DNA of 15,356 nucleotides, from contig JAFGJP010000228.1 in the NCBI GenBank assembly GCA_016929035.1, positions 1 through 15,356 of the forward strand, read 5' to 3'. The notes below the pieces were generated by a model. The model worked only from the letters and a program-made list of their open reading frames with translations. It did not search any database and was not told the origin of the DNA. Within the stretch, counting starts at the first letter, position 1. Each line of letters begins with the position of its first letter. The translations under genes were made by a program, and so were the position numbers. Positions 1 to 7,715 of this stretch are shown piece by piece. Origin of the DNA: Candidatus Auribacterota bacterium (lineage in GTDB: Bacteria; Auribacterota; JAFGBW01; JAFGJP01).

Positions 1-515
1 ATCTGGCCTCTGGCTTTCATGGTGAGAAATCCCAACGTATAGAGCCCTTTTCGAGGATACTCAATAAGCACAACATTCTTAAAAATCGTCGCTCTGGCGC
101 TCTTGAATGCAACGGCAATCTGCTTGACCGTCATATAAATCTTATTGAATATGGGAATCTTATAAAGAATCTTATCCATAAGAGAAATTATCTTTCTCAT
201 AAAAATATATCGGGCGAAAAGCCCTATCAGGTAGATGATACTGATGATGAAGACGATGAGCGCAAGGATCAGGTAGACCTTGAGCCATGCGGCATCAATC
301 TTCTCAAAGCCCATACGCTCAATGAGCTTTGATATCAGCTTGATTATCTGATCGACCCGGAAAAGACCCAGGATGAAGTTGATAACAAAAACAAAAACAG
401 AAACAGAAAGGGCTATCGGCAGAATGATGAACAGTCCGGTCAGGAAATTTTTTCGAAACGCGACGCTGCTCCAGATCCCCTTTTTCTCCTCATCTTTTTT
501 TTCATTGCCCGTCAT
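1..515 (-). CDS. DUF502 family membrane protein, C-terminus cut by window edge
   Basis: This is an integral membrane protein of the DUF502 family, whose biochemical role is unknown. The visible 171 residues start at the ATG at 515-513 and run off the left edge, so the C-terminus is missing. Residues about 24-52 and 78-100 are hydrophobic helices. Between and after them are family hallmarks: an IPIFNKIY segment (120-127) followed by VKQ, and FKNVVLIEYPRKG (145-157) leading into GFLT. The start lies 14 bp inside the end of the upstream CBS-domain gene, with GGAA about six bases before the ATG, so translational coupling is likely. It is the last visible gene of a long minus-strand train. The family match rests on recognised motifs and is fairly secure; no function can be assigned. 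Confidence 0.85.
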   Translation of the reverse strand, partial: MTGNEKKDEEKKGIWSSVAFRKNFLTGLFIILPIALSVSVFVFVINFILGLFRVDQIIKLISKLIERMGFEKIDAAWLKVYLILALIVFIISIIYLIGLFARYIFMRKIISLMDKILYKIPIFNKIYMTVKQIAVAFKSARATIFKNVVLIEYPRKGLYTLGFLTMKARGQ

Positions 516-1773
516 GTTCTTTTCCCGTTTTTTTGATTCTGACTTTCTTGATGCTTCTCTCGTCTGCTTCGAGAATTGTAATCTCCAAGCTCCCTATTTT
601 CAGAATATCGCCACCCTGCGGTATTTTGCCCATCTGATCGATAATAAAGCCACCAATTGTATCAAAATCATCGCTTTCTTCAAGGCTTAAATCAAGCGTC
701 TTATTGATCTCGTCGATCAGAGCTTTTGACTGAACCAGAAAAATGCCCGAAGATATTTTCTTTATCGGCTTTTCTTCATCAACGTCATATTCATCCTGAA
801 TTTCTCCGACAATCTCTTCGATCAAATCCTCAAGGGTTATAAGGCCTGCTGTCCCGCCGTACTCGTCAACAACTACGGCAATGTGCGTCTTTTTCTGCTT
901 GAACTCCCTGAAAAGATCAGAGATCAGCTTTGTTTCCGGAACGAAGAAAGGCTCATGGACAATTTCCTTGATAGAACGATTTTCCTTTTCTTTTGCCCTC
1001 CAGAGCTGAAGCAGGTCCCTCACGTAAAGTATGCCGATAATATTGTCGACATTATCTTTATAAACCGGGATGCGTGAGAACCCTTCTTTTTCAAAAATGC
1101 GAAGGACTTCTTCGATCGAAGAGTTCTCTTCTATAGAAACAACGTCAATCCTCGGGACCATGACTTCCCGCACAATCTTGTCTCCGAACTCAATGACTGA
1201 GTGCAGCATGATCCTTTCCTCTTTTTCTATCGTCCCTTCCTTCTCTCCTGCCTCGATAACGTCAATCAGGTCTTCTTCCGTGATGAATTCACTGTATATC
1301 CCTCTGGCATCTTCAGGCGTGAGCCCCTTGCCGATCATGATAAGGATCACGCTGAGAGGCTTGAAAAATGCGTAAAAAAACTGTATGACCGGAAAAATCC
1401 TCCGGATGAACGTCTCAGGAGAACGCATGGCGACGGCGGAAGGAAGAATGGAGCCAATAAAAACAAGAATCGTTAAAACAGAAAGAATAACACCGCCAAG
1501 CTTCCAGGCATGATCAGGAAAAATGTATTCCGCCTTGACGATCCACGCGGTAGCAAGACTGATAACGAGAATATTCCCGAACATCCTGGCCAAAAAAAGC
1601 GACGCTCTCAAAAGGGATGAGCAATAGGCATAATTCTGCTTCTTGTCCAGCTTTTCAAAAAGGGGCTTGAACTTTGAGCGCGGAAAATTATTGAGAGCCG
1701 TTTCGGCTCCTGTCCCCATAATAATAAAAAAAAGCCCCGAAAGAATAATCAAAAAAATCACAAGTTCAGCCAT
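502..1773 (-). CDS. HlyC/CorC (TlyC) family transporter-associated protein: DUF21, paired CBS, CorC_HlyC domain
   Basis: A 423-residue membrane protein of the hemolysin C/CorC type. The N-terminal DUF21/CNNM-like region has about four hydrophobic segments (roughly 4-24, 61-79, 94-116, 126-147). A paired CBS module follows. It begins at REVMVPRID (202-210) and its second repeat contains VVVDEYGGTAGLITLEDLIE (300-319). The C-terminal CorC_HlyC domain (about 335-413) includes the FDTIGGFI motif (370-377). Relatives have been linked to Mg2+/Co2+ efflux or cation homeostasis, with CBS pairs sensing nucleotides; true haemolysin activity is generally not supported. The length is normal for the family. 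The start overlaps the end of ybeY by 8 bp and its own end overlaps the DUF502 start by 14 bp. The ybeY-CorC adjacency is common in bacteria, which supports both calls. Confidence 0.93.
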   Translation of the reverse strand: MAELVIFLIILSGLFFIIMGTGAETALNNFPRSKFKPLFEKLDKKQNYAYCSSLLRASLFLARMFGNILVISLATAWIVKAEYIFPDHAWKLGGVILSVLTILVFIGSILPSAVAMRSPETFIRRIFPVIQFFYAFFKPLSVILIMIGKGLTPEDARGIYSEFITEEDLIDVIEAGEKEGTIEKEERIMLHSVIEFGDKIVREVMVPRIDVVSIEENSSIEEVLRIFEKEGFSRIPVYKDNVDNIIGILYVRDLLQLWRAKEKENRSIKEIVHEPFFVPETKLISDLFREFKQKKTHIAVVVDEYGGTAGLITLEDLIEEIVGEIQDEYDVDEEKPIKKISSGIFLVQSKALIDEINKTLDLSLEESDDFDTIGGFIIDQMGKIPQGGDILKIGSLEITILEADERSIKKVRIKKTGKEHDGQ

Positions 1774-2275
1774 TGCCCCGCATCCAGTATTTCTTCAAAT
1801 AACCCCGCTGCTTCCTGTTCATCTTTTGCCTGTGTTTCTCTTCCCTATCATCATGCCCGAAAACATGAAGCACACCGTGAATTATATATAATGCCATTTC
1901 TTTTTTAAACGAATTTCTCAACCTCCTCTTCCGATCAGAAGCCATTTCATAGGAAACAGCAACATCGCCAAGAACACATGGCGCATGCTCCCTTTCTGCA
2001 AAAGATAAGTCGGCTTCATCAATATACGAAAAAGAGATGACATCTGTCGGGGAATCCTTCCCCAAAAAAATCCGGTTTATGCGCTGGATTTGTCTGTTGG
2101 AAACTATCCTGATGTTTAAAACCAGATTCCGGCCTGTCAGCTGAAGCTTATGCCTTATCCGTGATAATTCATCCCTGGCAACCTGATGGGCCAAACGTCT
2201 GAATTCTTTTGTCTGAAGAGGAAAACGCCTGCTGGCGTAAACATGTATTTTCAGGAACTGTTTAAAATTACGCAT
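1766..2275 (-). CDS. ybeY: YbeY endoribonuclease (rRNA maturation factor)
   Basis: A cytoplasmic metal-dependent single-strand endoribonuclease needed for 16S rRNA 3'-end maturation and ribosome quality control. The 169-residue protein shows the PTDVISFSY segment (about 76-84), LGDVAVS (about 102-108) and the C-terminal HGVLHVFGHDD metal site (about 133-143). In the classical site, HGxLHxxGxDH, the last His is a zinc ligand. Here that position is Asp and a His sits two residues earlier. Asp at this position is, from memory, seen in some other phyla, so this is probably a natural variant and not a dead enzyme. The gene overlaps the HD-phosphohydrolase gene upstream by 8 bp and the CorC-like gene downstream by 8 bp. 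The PgpH-YbeY order is a frequent conserved pairing. Confidence 0.93.
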   Translation of the reverse strand: MRNFKQFLKIHVYASRRFPLQTKEFRRLAHQVARDELSRIRHKLQLTGRNLVLNIRIVSNRQIQRINRIFLGKDSPTDVISFSYIDEADLSFAEREHAPCVLGDVAVSYEMASDRKRRLRNSFKKEMALYIIHGVLHVFGHDDREEKHRQKMNRKQRGYLKKYWMRGNG

Positions 2276-3761
2276 TCGTCTTTTCAGGATAAACCGGACG
2301 CGTATGGAACCTTGCCGTCAAAAGCCTGATCACGACTTCCTTGATGATCTTCAGCTCGCGGAAAGTCAGGTTGCACTCATCCAGCTCTCCGCTGATATAT
2401 TTGTCCTTGAGCAGTTCTCCAACAAGTCCTTTGATCCGTGACGGCGAAGGTTCAGCCAAAGAGCGGGAAGCGGCTTCAATCGTGTCCGCAACAGAAAGAA
2501 TAGCTGTTTCTTTTGACTGCGGCTTGGGGCCGGGATACCGGAAGTTCTCCTCCTTGACCACTTCCTTTTCTCCGACTTCGTCCTGCGCTCTTTTATAAAA
2601 ATAATAAACAAGAGACGTCCCGTGATGTTCTTTTATGCCGTCTATGATCGCCCGCGGCAGCTTATACCTTCTGGCGATGTCGACACCGTTTTTGACGTGA
2701 GAAATAATGATGAGGCTGCTCATGCTCGCCGAAAGCTTGAGGTGCATCGATTTTCCTCCAGCTTCATTTTCAGAAAAATATTCTGTTTTTATCAACTTGC
2801 CGATATCATGGTAATACCCCATGACCCTCACGAGAAGAGAGCGCGCACCGATGGCCTCAGCTGCTGCCTCGGCGATATTCGCCACCGTAATGCTGTGGTG
2901 GTAGGTTCCCGGAGCAATCATGACAAGCTCCTTGAGAAGCTTATGGTTCAGGTCTGAAAGCTCAAGAAGACTCACATTTGTCACCTCACGAAAAATGAGC
3001 TCGAGAATATACGGCAGAGTCAGGATGAGCAGAATAGAAACAAGACCTGTGACAAGAGCGCCGAACGTATAATCTTTGAGGTCGTTCAAATTGAAATTTC
3101 CCGTCATAGAATGAACAATGAGAATAAGCATCAGTGTCACGGCCGATGTGTAAATCCCGGCTTTGGTTATCTGGTACCTGTTCCGAACCTCTTTCATAAA
3201 TATGGATGAAAAAGCCGATATAACCGGAACAATGAAAACAGCTTCAGGTATCATTCTTTTCATCAGTCCCATATAAACGCCAAAAACAAACGCGAATATA
3301 AAAGACATTCTTATAGGAAAAAACAGCGTCATCAGCATGAGGCCGAACGGAGCCATAAAAATAAATTGTGTGAACGCATGCTTCGTGAAAAAAGGAACAT
3401 GCAGGATGACCGACTGCAGAAAGACGGTCAGTAAAATGATCACGCTCAGCAAAAGCTGCTTTTTGTTGTTTGCAAAAATGTCTTTTTCGAAAAGCCAGAG
3501 ATAAATCTGCAGGATGCCCTGGATGGCCAGAAGAACAAGAAAAAGGATAAAAACGTCAGAGGACAGCTCTTTGCCCACGGAAGGGCCATAAATCACGCCT
3601 GACAGGAAAAAGGACAAAAAAAGCGTCGAAAGAGAGACAACGGCAAATTTAATCCAGTAGCTCTCATTGAAAAGCTTGAGCAGGCCTTTGTCTTCAGCCT
3701 GAGACCGCTTTTTCGGGATCTTTTTCTTTTCCCTGAATTTTTTCAGCCAGTTGAAAGCCAT
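2268..3761 (-). CDS. PgpH-type 7TM HD-domain phosphohydrolase (short form lacking the extracellular domain)
   Basis: A membrane HD-superfamily phosphohydrolase of the PgpH type; characterised members hydrolyse c-di-AMP. The 497-residue protein starts with a basic cytoplasmic tail (1-30). A block of hydrophobic helices follows (about 36-56, 68-90, 103-121, 130-150, 152-188, 203-218, 232-255). The HD domain starts near 262 and carries APGTYHHS (283-290), YYHDIGK (316-322, metal HD at 318-319), ISHVKNGV (353-360), EHHGTSLV (378-385), FRYPGPKP (407-414) and Asp426. All expected HD ligands are present, so catalysis is probably intact. Canonical PgpH is about 700 residues, with a large extracellular 7TMR-HDED domain after the first helix; that domain is absent here. 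A GGAG four bases before the ATG supports the start, and 9 bp separate it from pheA. The substrate is inferred from the family only. Confidence 0.9.
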   Translation of the reverse strand: MAFNWLKKFREKKKIPKKRSQAEDKGLLKLFNESYWIKFAVVSLSTLFLSFFLSGVIYGPSVGKELSSDVFILFLVLLAIQGILQIYLWLFEKDIFANNKKQLLLSVIILLTVFLQSVILHVPFFTKHAFTQFIFMAPFGLMLMTLFFPIRMSFIFAFVFGVYMGLMKRMIPEAVFIVPVISAFSSIFMKEVRNRYQITKAGIYTSAVTLMLILIVHSMTGNFNLNDLKDYTFGALVTGLVSILLILTLPYILELIFREVTNVSLLELSDLNHKLLKELVMIAPGTYHHSITVANIAEAAAEAIGARSLLVRVMGYYHDIGKLIKTEYFSENEAGGKSMHLKLSASMSSLIIISHVKNGVDIARRYKLPRAIIDGIKEHHGTSLVYYFYKRAQDEVGEKEVVKEENFRYPGPKPQSKETAILSVADTIEAASRSLAEPSPSRIKGLVGELLKDKYISGELDECNLTFRELKIIKEVVIRLLTARFHTRPVYPEKTNA

Positions 3762-3770
3762 GGTTCTCCG

Positions 3771-4826
3771 TTAAGAAACAGGATAAGAGCCCAATATTTT
3801 GAGAAATACGCACTTCTTTTTCAGTATTTCAAGAGCCGTTTTGACTTTTTTATCTGTTACGAAGCCTTCCATGTCGACAAAAAAGTAATACTCCCAGGCC
3901 CTCATCCTGGAGGGCCGTGACTCGATTTTCACAAGATTCACTCCGTAGACCTTGAAAGGTTTCAGGGATTCAAAAAGAGCGCCCGGACGGTCCTTGACAA
4001 GATAAACGATCGAAGTTTTGTTTCTCTTCGCTTTTCTATTCTTTTTCCGGCTGATGATCAGGAAACGGGTCGTGTTATCGGTATCGTCCTGGATAGATTC
4101 AGCAATGACGCCAACGTGATAGATTTCTGAACAAAGCGAGCTGCCGATAGCCGCACATGTCTTTTTGTTTTTGATCATTTTCACGGCTTCGGCCGTGCTG
4201 GATGTCTCAACCAGTTCTGCATTGGGCAGGTTGCTCTTCAGCCACGTCCGGCACTGACCAAAAACGATGCCACGGGAAATCACCGTCCTGATCTTTCCCA
4301 ATGGAGAATTCGACATCAGATCGAGGCGGATCGGCAGAAGAACTTCCGAATAGATGTTCACTCCGGAAGAGATAAAAAGGTCCAGCGTATGGCTGACCGC
4401 TCCCTCGACAGAGTTTTCGACAGGCGCAACCCCAAAATCGCTTTTTCCATTCTCTACCTCCTGAAAAACATCGGCTATGCTTTTTTCTGATTTCAGCTCG
4501 ACAAAACTGCCGAAGTAGTCTTTAGCCGCCTGATGTGTGAATGTCGCCAGGGGACCAAGAAAAGAGACCCGCGTTCTCGCATATTTCCTGAGAAGATAAG
4601 AATCGACTTCTGTGTAAAGCATAGCCATAAGCCTTTTTTCTTCCTCATGGGAAAAACGGCTGAGTCTTTTATGCTTATACCACATGATGAAATCCTGAAA
4701 ATCAGTATTCTTCTTCCTTTTTTTCTCACGCACATAAGCCTCTTCAACAGCTTTGCTGTGCTGACGGATCAAGCCGGCAAGCTTTTTGTCTATGACTTTC
4801 AATTTTTTTTCAAGTGTATTCATCAT
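3771..4826 (-). CDS. pheA: Prephenate dehydratase with N-terminal chorismate-mutase-like domain and ACT domain (PheA)
   Basis: The enzyme of the phenylalanine branch that converts prephenate to phenylpyruvate. Three parts are visible: an AroQ-like helical N-terminus (about 1-82), the dehydratase domain (about 86-257) and a regulatory ACT domain (about 272-349). Dehydratase hallmarks are GPLATFTHQAA (91-101), APVENS (134-139), ETSSTAEA (207-214) and the catalytic NTTRF (251-255). The ACT domain has the phenylalanine-binding GALFESL (282-288) and ESRP (302-305), so feedback inhibition is expected. Two oddities are described under findings: the mutase half seems to have lost its active-site basic residues, and the usual SHPQ segment reads SRGI (184-187). 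Its start overlaps the PHP gene's stop (ATGA). A second ATG directly follows and may be the real start, three bases on. It is the middle gene of the long operon. Confidence 0.93.
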   Translation of the reverse strand: MMNTLEKKLKVIDKKLAGLIRQHSKAVEEAYVREKKRKKNTDFQDFIMWYKHKRLSRFSHEEEKRLMAMLYTEVDSYLLRKYARTRVSFLGPLATFTHQAAKDYFGSFVELKSEKSIADVFQEVENGKSDFGVAPVENSVEGAVSHTLDLFISSGVNIYSEVLLPIRLDLMSNSPLGKIRTVISRGIVFGQCRTWLKSNLPNAELVETSSTAEAVKMIKNKKTCAAIGSSLCSEIYHVGVIAESIQDDTDNTTRFLIISRKKNRKAKRNKTSIVYLVKDRPGALFESLKPFKVYGVNLVKIESRPSRMRAWEYYFFVDMEGFVTDKKVKTALEILKKKCVFLKILGSYPVS

Positions 4827-5668
4827 TCCCTGTCTATTCTCTTAAAATTTAACCCCCTGTTGTATCTGTGCCTGGAATGCAGCTGCTCAAAACCTCCGGC
4901 TAACTGTCCCGGAGAATGAGCATCCGATCCTGTCAGGACGAAAGGCACGCCTGCTTCCAGGGCTTCCAAAGCCAATGCCTCACCGGGATATGGCTCTCGA
5001 GGGCCCTGAAAAAACCCCGACGTATTGATCTCCAGACCAACATTTTTTTCTTTCAGCTGCTGAAATATCTCCCGTATCCTCGCTTTGTACTTTTTCGGCC
5101 TAAATATCCCATAATAGTAAACTCCGTATCTTTTGACAATATCAAAATGGGCTAAAACATGAAAGGAAAAGCTCTCTAGAAGCCTGAGTGTTTCGTCAAA
5201 AAAAGCATTGTAGACGTCCTCTTCTCTCTTCCCCTTAAAAAAGGACAGATGCCTTTTGCTCGAAATGCTCCTCTCCCCTATAAGGTGGCAGGACCCGACC
5301 ACCACGTCAAAAGGATGGCTCCGGAGAAGCCTTTTATTTGCTTCCTTCAGCGTCGCTCGGTTCTCCAGCTCGATGCCCTGATAGATTTCAACATCGCCCT
5401 CATAACAGTCCCGACATCTGTCTATCTCCTGTCTCTCGAGTCTGAGTTTTTCAAGGACGCTTTCCACGTCAATCGAAAATGAGAGGCCTGAAGGGTCCAT
5501 CCGCTCCGGGTGATTGACAAAGCAAATAACCTTAACGTGTTTCTGCAAAGCAACCCGCACAAAATCCTCGACATGTCCTTCAGCATCATGGGAAACAAAG
5601 TCATGAATGTGCCAGTCCTGCAGATCTTCAGAGCTGACCTTGATGTGATCTTCCAATGGTATTTTCAT
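4823..5668 (-). CDS. PHP-domain phosphoesterase, histidinol-phosphatase (HisJ/HisK) type
   Basis: A 281-residue stand-alone PHP phosphoesterase. The expected metal ligands occur in order: DWHIHDFVSHD (18-28, H20/H22/D28), NHPE (His53), GIELE (Glu100), GSCH (His128), AHFD (His174) and GSDAH (Asp249/His251). Size and layout fit histidinol-phosphate phosphatases of the HisJ/HisK group, which make histidinol in histidine synthesis. Other PHP proteins, such as nucleotide or tyrosine-phosphate phosphatases, have the same fold, so the substrate is not proven. The aromatic amino-acid gene pheA follows with a 4 bp ATGA overlap, which favours an amino-acid-synthesis role. The same kind of overlap joins it to the small protein upstream. 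It is cytoplasmic, with no signal peptide. The start is the only ATG that keeps the N-terminal ligand motif and the coupling overlap. Confidence 0.82.
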   Translation of the reverse strand: MKIPLEDHIKVSSEDLQDWHIHDFVSHDAEGHVEDFVRVALQKHVKVICFVNHPERMDPSGLSFSIDVESVLEKLRLERQEIDRCRDCYEGDVEIYQGIELENRATLKEANKRLLRSHPFDVVVGSCHLIGERSISSKRHLSFFKGKREEDVYNAFFDETLRLLESFSFHVLAHFDIVKRYGVYYYGIFRPKKYKARIREIFQQLKEKNVGLEINTSGFFQGPREPYPGEALALEALEAGVPFVLTGSDAHSPGQLAGGFEQLHSRHRYNRGLNFKRIDRE

Positions 5669-6048
5669 TCTTTAGAAATCTCTTCAAAAGGCTGAGCGTG
5701 AAGGATATTTTTTTCGTCCTCCAGCATGCGGCAGAACACAAAAATATCGTCCTGGCTGCCCTTGATCTTCCAGAGGAAAACCTCGGCAATGCCGTCATCG
5801 CCACCTTCCAGAAGATATTCTTTGACCTTGACCATATGCACCACCGTGTATCCGAATTCATCCAAAAGCCGGCGAACCGAATCGTCCGATATCTGCCCTT
5901 CAAGGACAATTCCTTTTCTGGCGTGTACAAGAACGGTCTCCCCGCCCTTTTCTGTATCGGAAAAGAGAGTTATGCTGAAAAAAATCACTCCATAAAGAGC
6001 ATAAAGGCAACACGCGATAAATGACCGATAACATGATTTTTTATTCAT
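5665..6048 (-). CDS. Small signal-anchored protein of unknown function
   Basis: I do not recognise this 127-residue protein with confidence. A basic start is followed by a hydrophobic stretch (about 9-30, rich in Cys and aromatic residues), suggesting a signal peptide or membrane anchor. A soluble domain of about 95 residues follows, alternating strands and helices: TVLVHARKG (38-46), then DDSVRRLLDEFGYTVV (55-70), EYLL (77-80) and a terminal helix ending in NILHAQP (114-120). That order loosely recalls the subtilase propeptide/inhibitor-I9 type of small alpha-beta domain, but no protease is attached. I chose the ATG at 6048, which gives an 8 bp overlap with the upstream stop, over an in-frame TTG at 6063. 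Its end overlaps the PHP gene by 4 bp. It is likely a real gene, given its position in a coupled chain. Confidence 0.7.
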   Translation of the reverse strand: MNKKSCYRSFIACCLYALYGVIFFSITLFSDTEKGGETVLVHARKGIVLEGQISDDSVRRLLDEFGYTVVHMVKVKEYLLEGGDDGIAEVFLWKIKGSQDDIFVFCRMLEDEKNILHAQPFEEISKE

Positions 6049-6637
6049 AACAGATCTCGTCAATAAAAAATGTTGCTCCGCTGACGTTATCCCGTTTCGT
6101 TACAACGAAACAAAAGCCTCCGCTGATAGAGGACAGATCGACATCAGCAAGGTCAATGGAATACTTTGCCCATTCCTTTGTCAGCCTGATATTATAGATG
6201 GCCCTGAACGTTGAATCCGGGAATTGCCCTGTCACTCCTCCGATCTGAAACTTGGCAATGACTTCATTCCCCTCCTCGCCTCTTGCCAGGAACGAAAGAC
6301 GGTTTGCTCCTGTCAGATCATAAGAACCTTCTTCTGACCCCCAGTTATTCATCGGGTTTTGCCAGTAGATGCCGGCCCATCCGGAATTCCCCTGTTTCCT
6401 GGGCGGCCTATAGGAAATCTTTATGCATGTATCCATCGTTTTCGCATCGCGAACAGCATCATCCTGAAAGGTCAAAAACTTGTGGTCTCCCATCCATCCC
6501 GTGGCAAAAAAGTGATTGAGAGTCGATGTCCTGTCCTTGTAAACATAAAAGGGCTGAAAAGGAATGTCGAGCTGAGCATGAGAAAGCAGGGGAAAAAAAA
6601 GAAAAAGACAAAAACCGAGCGCTAAAACTCCCTTCAT
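6041..6637 (-). CDS. Exported beta-rich protein, possible carbohydrate-binding-like jelly roll
   Basis: A 198-residue protein with a clear Sec-type signal peptide: hydrophobic residues 3-18, then a likely cleavage after SHA (19-21). The mature part is rich in strands and aromatic/Gly/Asn turns, with WAGIYWQNP (87-95), YDLTGANRLSFLARG (106-120), AKFQIGG (128-134) and WAKYSIDLADVDL (156-168), ending in FFIDEICYE. This pattern resembles galactose-binding/CBM-like jelly rolls, in which SYDLTGA-LSFxARG precedes FxxG and a final IDxI strand. The fold is inferred; no ligand can be named. The ATG at 6637 puts the signal peptide at the N-terminus. An upstream in-frame ATG at 6688 would add 17 residues and overlap ruvB; no strong ribosome site settles it. 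Its location is the periplasm or cell surface. An exported protein directly behind ruvB is unusual. Confidence 0.75.
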   Translation of the reverse strand: MKGVLALGFCLFLFFPLLSHAQLDIPFQPFYVYKDRTSTLNHFFATGWMGDHKFLTFQDDAVRDAKTMDTCIKISYRPPRKQGNSGWAGIYWQNPMNNWGSEEGSYDLTGANRLSFLARGEEGNEVIAKFQIGGVTGQFPDSTFRAIYNIRLTKEWAKYSIDLADVDLSSISGGFCFVVTKRDNVSGATFFIDEICYE

Positions 6638-6668
6638 GCGAGTTGTTTTAAGAGATCGGTCAACCGGT

Positions 6669-7715
6669 TCACTCTTCAGGGCTTTCATTCTTGAACAGTT
6701 CAATCTGAGAGTTTTTTGTCTTTTTATTTTTGATCTGAAAATGCCTGTAGGCCTTTTCTGTAGCGACCCGGCCGCTGGGTGTCCTTTTAAGAAATCCGCT
6801 CTGAATCAAAAACGGCTCGTATACCTCTTCTATCGTGTCTTCCTCTTCGCCGACGGAAACAGACAGAGTATTTAGTCCCACTGGCCCGCCTTCGTAATTC
6901 AATATGATCGTCTGGAGTATCTTTTTGTCCATCTGGTCCAAACCTTCTGAATCGATGTCCAGTATTTCAAGCGCCTGCCTGGCCACATCATCGACAATAA
7001 TATTATCCGCTCTGACCTGGGCAAAATCCCTGACTCTTCGAAGAAGATTATTCGCTATTCTTGGAGTTCCTCGGGAGCGAACGGCAATTTCTTCGGCCCC
7101 CTTTTCAGATATTTCGATACCCAGGATTCCCGCGCTTCTTTTCACGATTTGTGAAAGTTCGTCCTGGGGGTAAAAATCCAGATGTATCTTGATGCCGAAC
7201 CGGGATCTTAAAGGCGCCGTCAAAAGCCCTGAACGCGTCGTCGCGCCTATCAGAGTAAACCTCGGTATCTCCAGGCGGATCGTCCGCGCGCTTGGCCCCT
7301 TGTCTATCACAATATCCAGACGGTATTCTTCCATGGCCGTATAAAGATATTCTTCCACAGAACGGTTCAGGCGATGGATCTCATCGATAAAAAGAACATT
7401 CCCTTCTTCAAGATTTGTCAAGAGCCCGGCAATATCTCCTGCTTTTTCAATCGCCGGCCCGGATGCTGTCCTGATGTCCGTCTGCATTGTGCTGGCTATT
7501 ATGTAAGCCAGCGTCGTCTTACCTAATCCCGGAGGTCCGGAAAAAAGCGTGTGGTCAAGCGCCTCTTTTCTCTGAAGCGCCGCGTCAACGAATATGCCAA
7601 GCTTCTCTTTGACTTTGTTCTGTCCAATAAAGCCTTCAAAATCTCTTGGCCGGACTTCCCTGTCCAGAAAAGCATCTTTCCGGCTGAGATCTCTGAAAAT
7701 GTCCGGACCTGTCAT
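6669..7715 (-). CDS. ruvB: Holliday junction branch migration helicase RuvB
   Basis: The hexameric AAA+ motor that, with RuvA, drives branch migration of Holliday junctions. The 348-residue protein is normal in length. Visible features are the N-terminal VRPRDFEGFIGQ (21-32), Walker A GPPGLGKT (60-67), Walker B VLFIDEIHRL (107-116), sensor-type IGATTRSG with the following PLRSRFG, and the C-terminal winged-helix region with GGPVGLNTLS and a late SGFLKRTPSGR. All key ATPase residues are present. The start is supported by an AGGAGG five bases upstream, lying inside the end of ruvA, and a 4 bp ATGA overlap with ruvA. The last residues are a Lys/Asn-rich tail. The exported protein follows 31 bp later. 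Confidence 0.98.
   Translation of the reverse strand: MTGPDIFRDLSRKDAFLDREVRPRDFEGFIGQNKVKEKLGIFVDAALQRKEALDHTLFSGPPGLGKTTLAYIIASTMQTDIRTASGPAIEKAGDIAGLLTNLEEGNVLFIDEIHRLNRSVEEYLYTAMEEYRLDIVIDKGPSARTIRLEIPRFTLIGATTRSGLLTAPLRSRFGIKIHLDFYPQDELSQIVKRSAGILGIEISEKGAEEIAVRSRGTPRIANNLLRRVRDFAQVRADNIIVDDVARQALEILDIDSEGLDQMDKKILQTIILNYEGGPVGLNTLSVSVGEEEDTIEEVYEPFLIQSGFLKRTPSGRVATEKAYRHFQIKNKKTKNSQIELFKNESPEE

Noticed and set aside
373..690. Plus-strand frame over the DUF502/CorC junction
   Set aside because: It is antisense to two genes with strong family motifs, and has no ribosome site.
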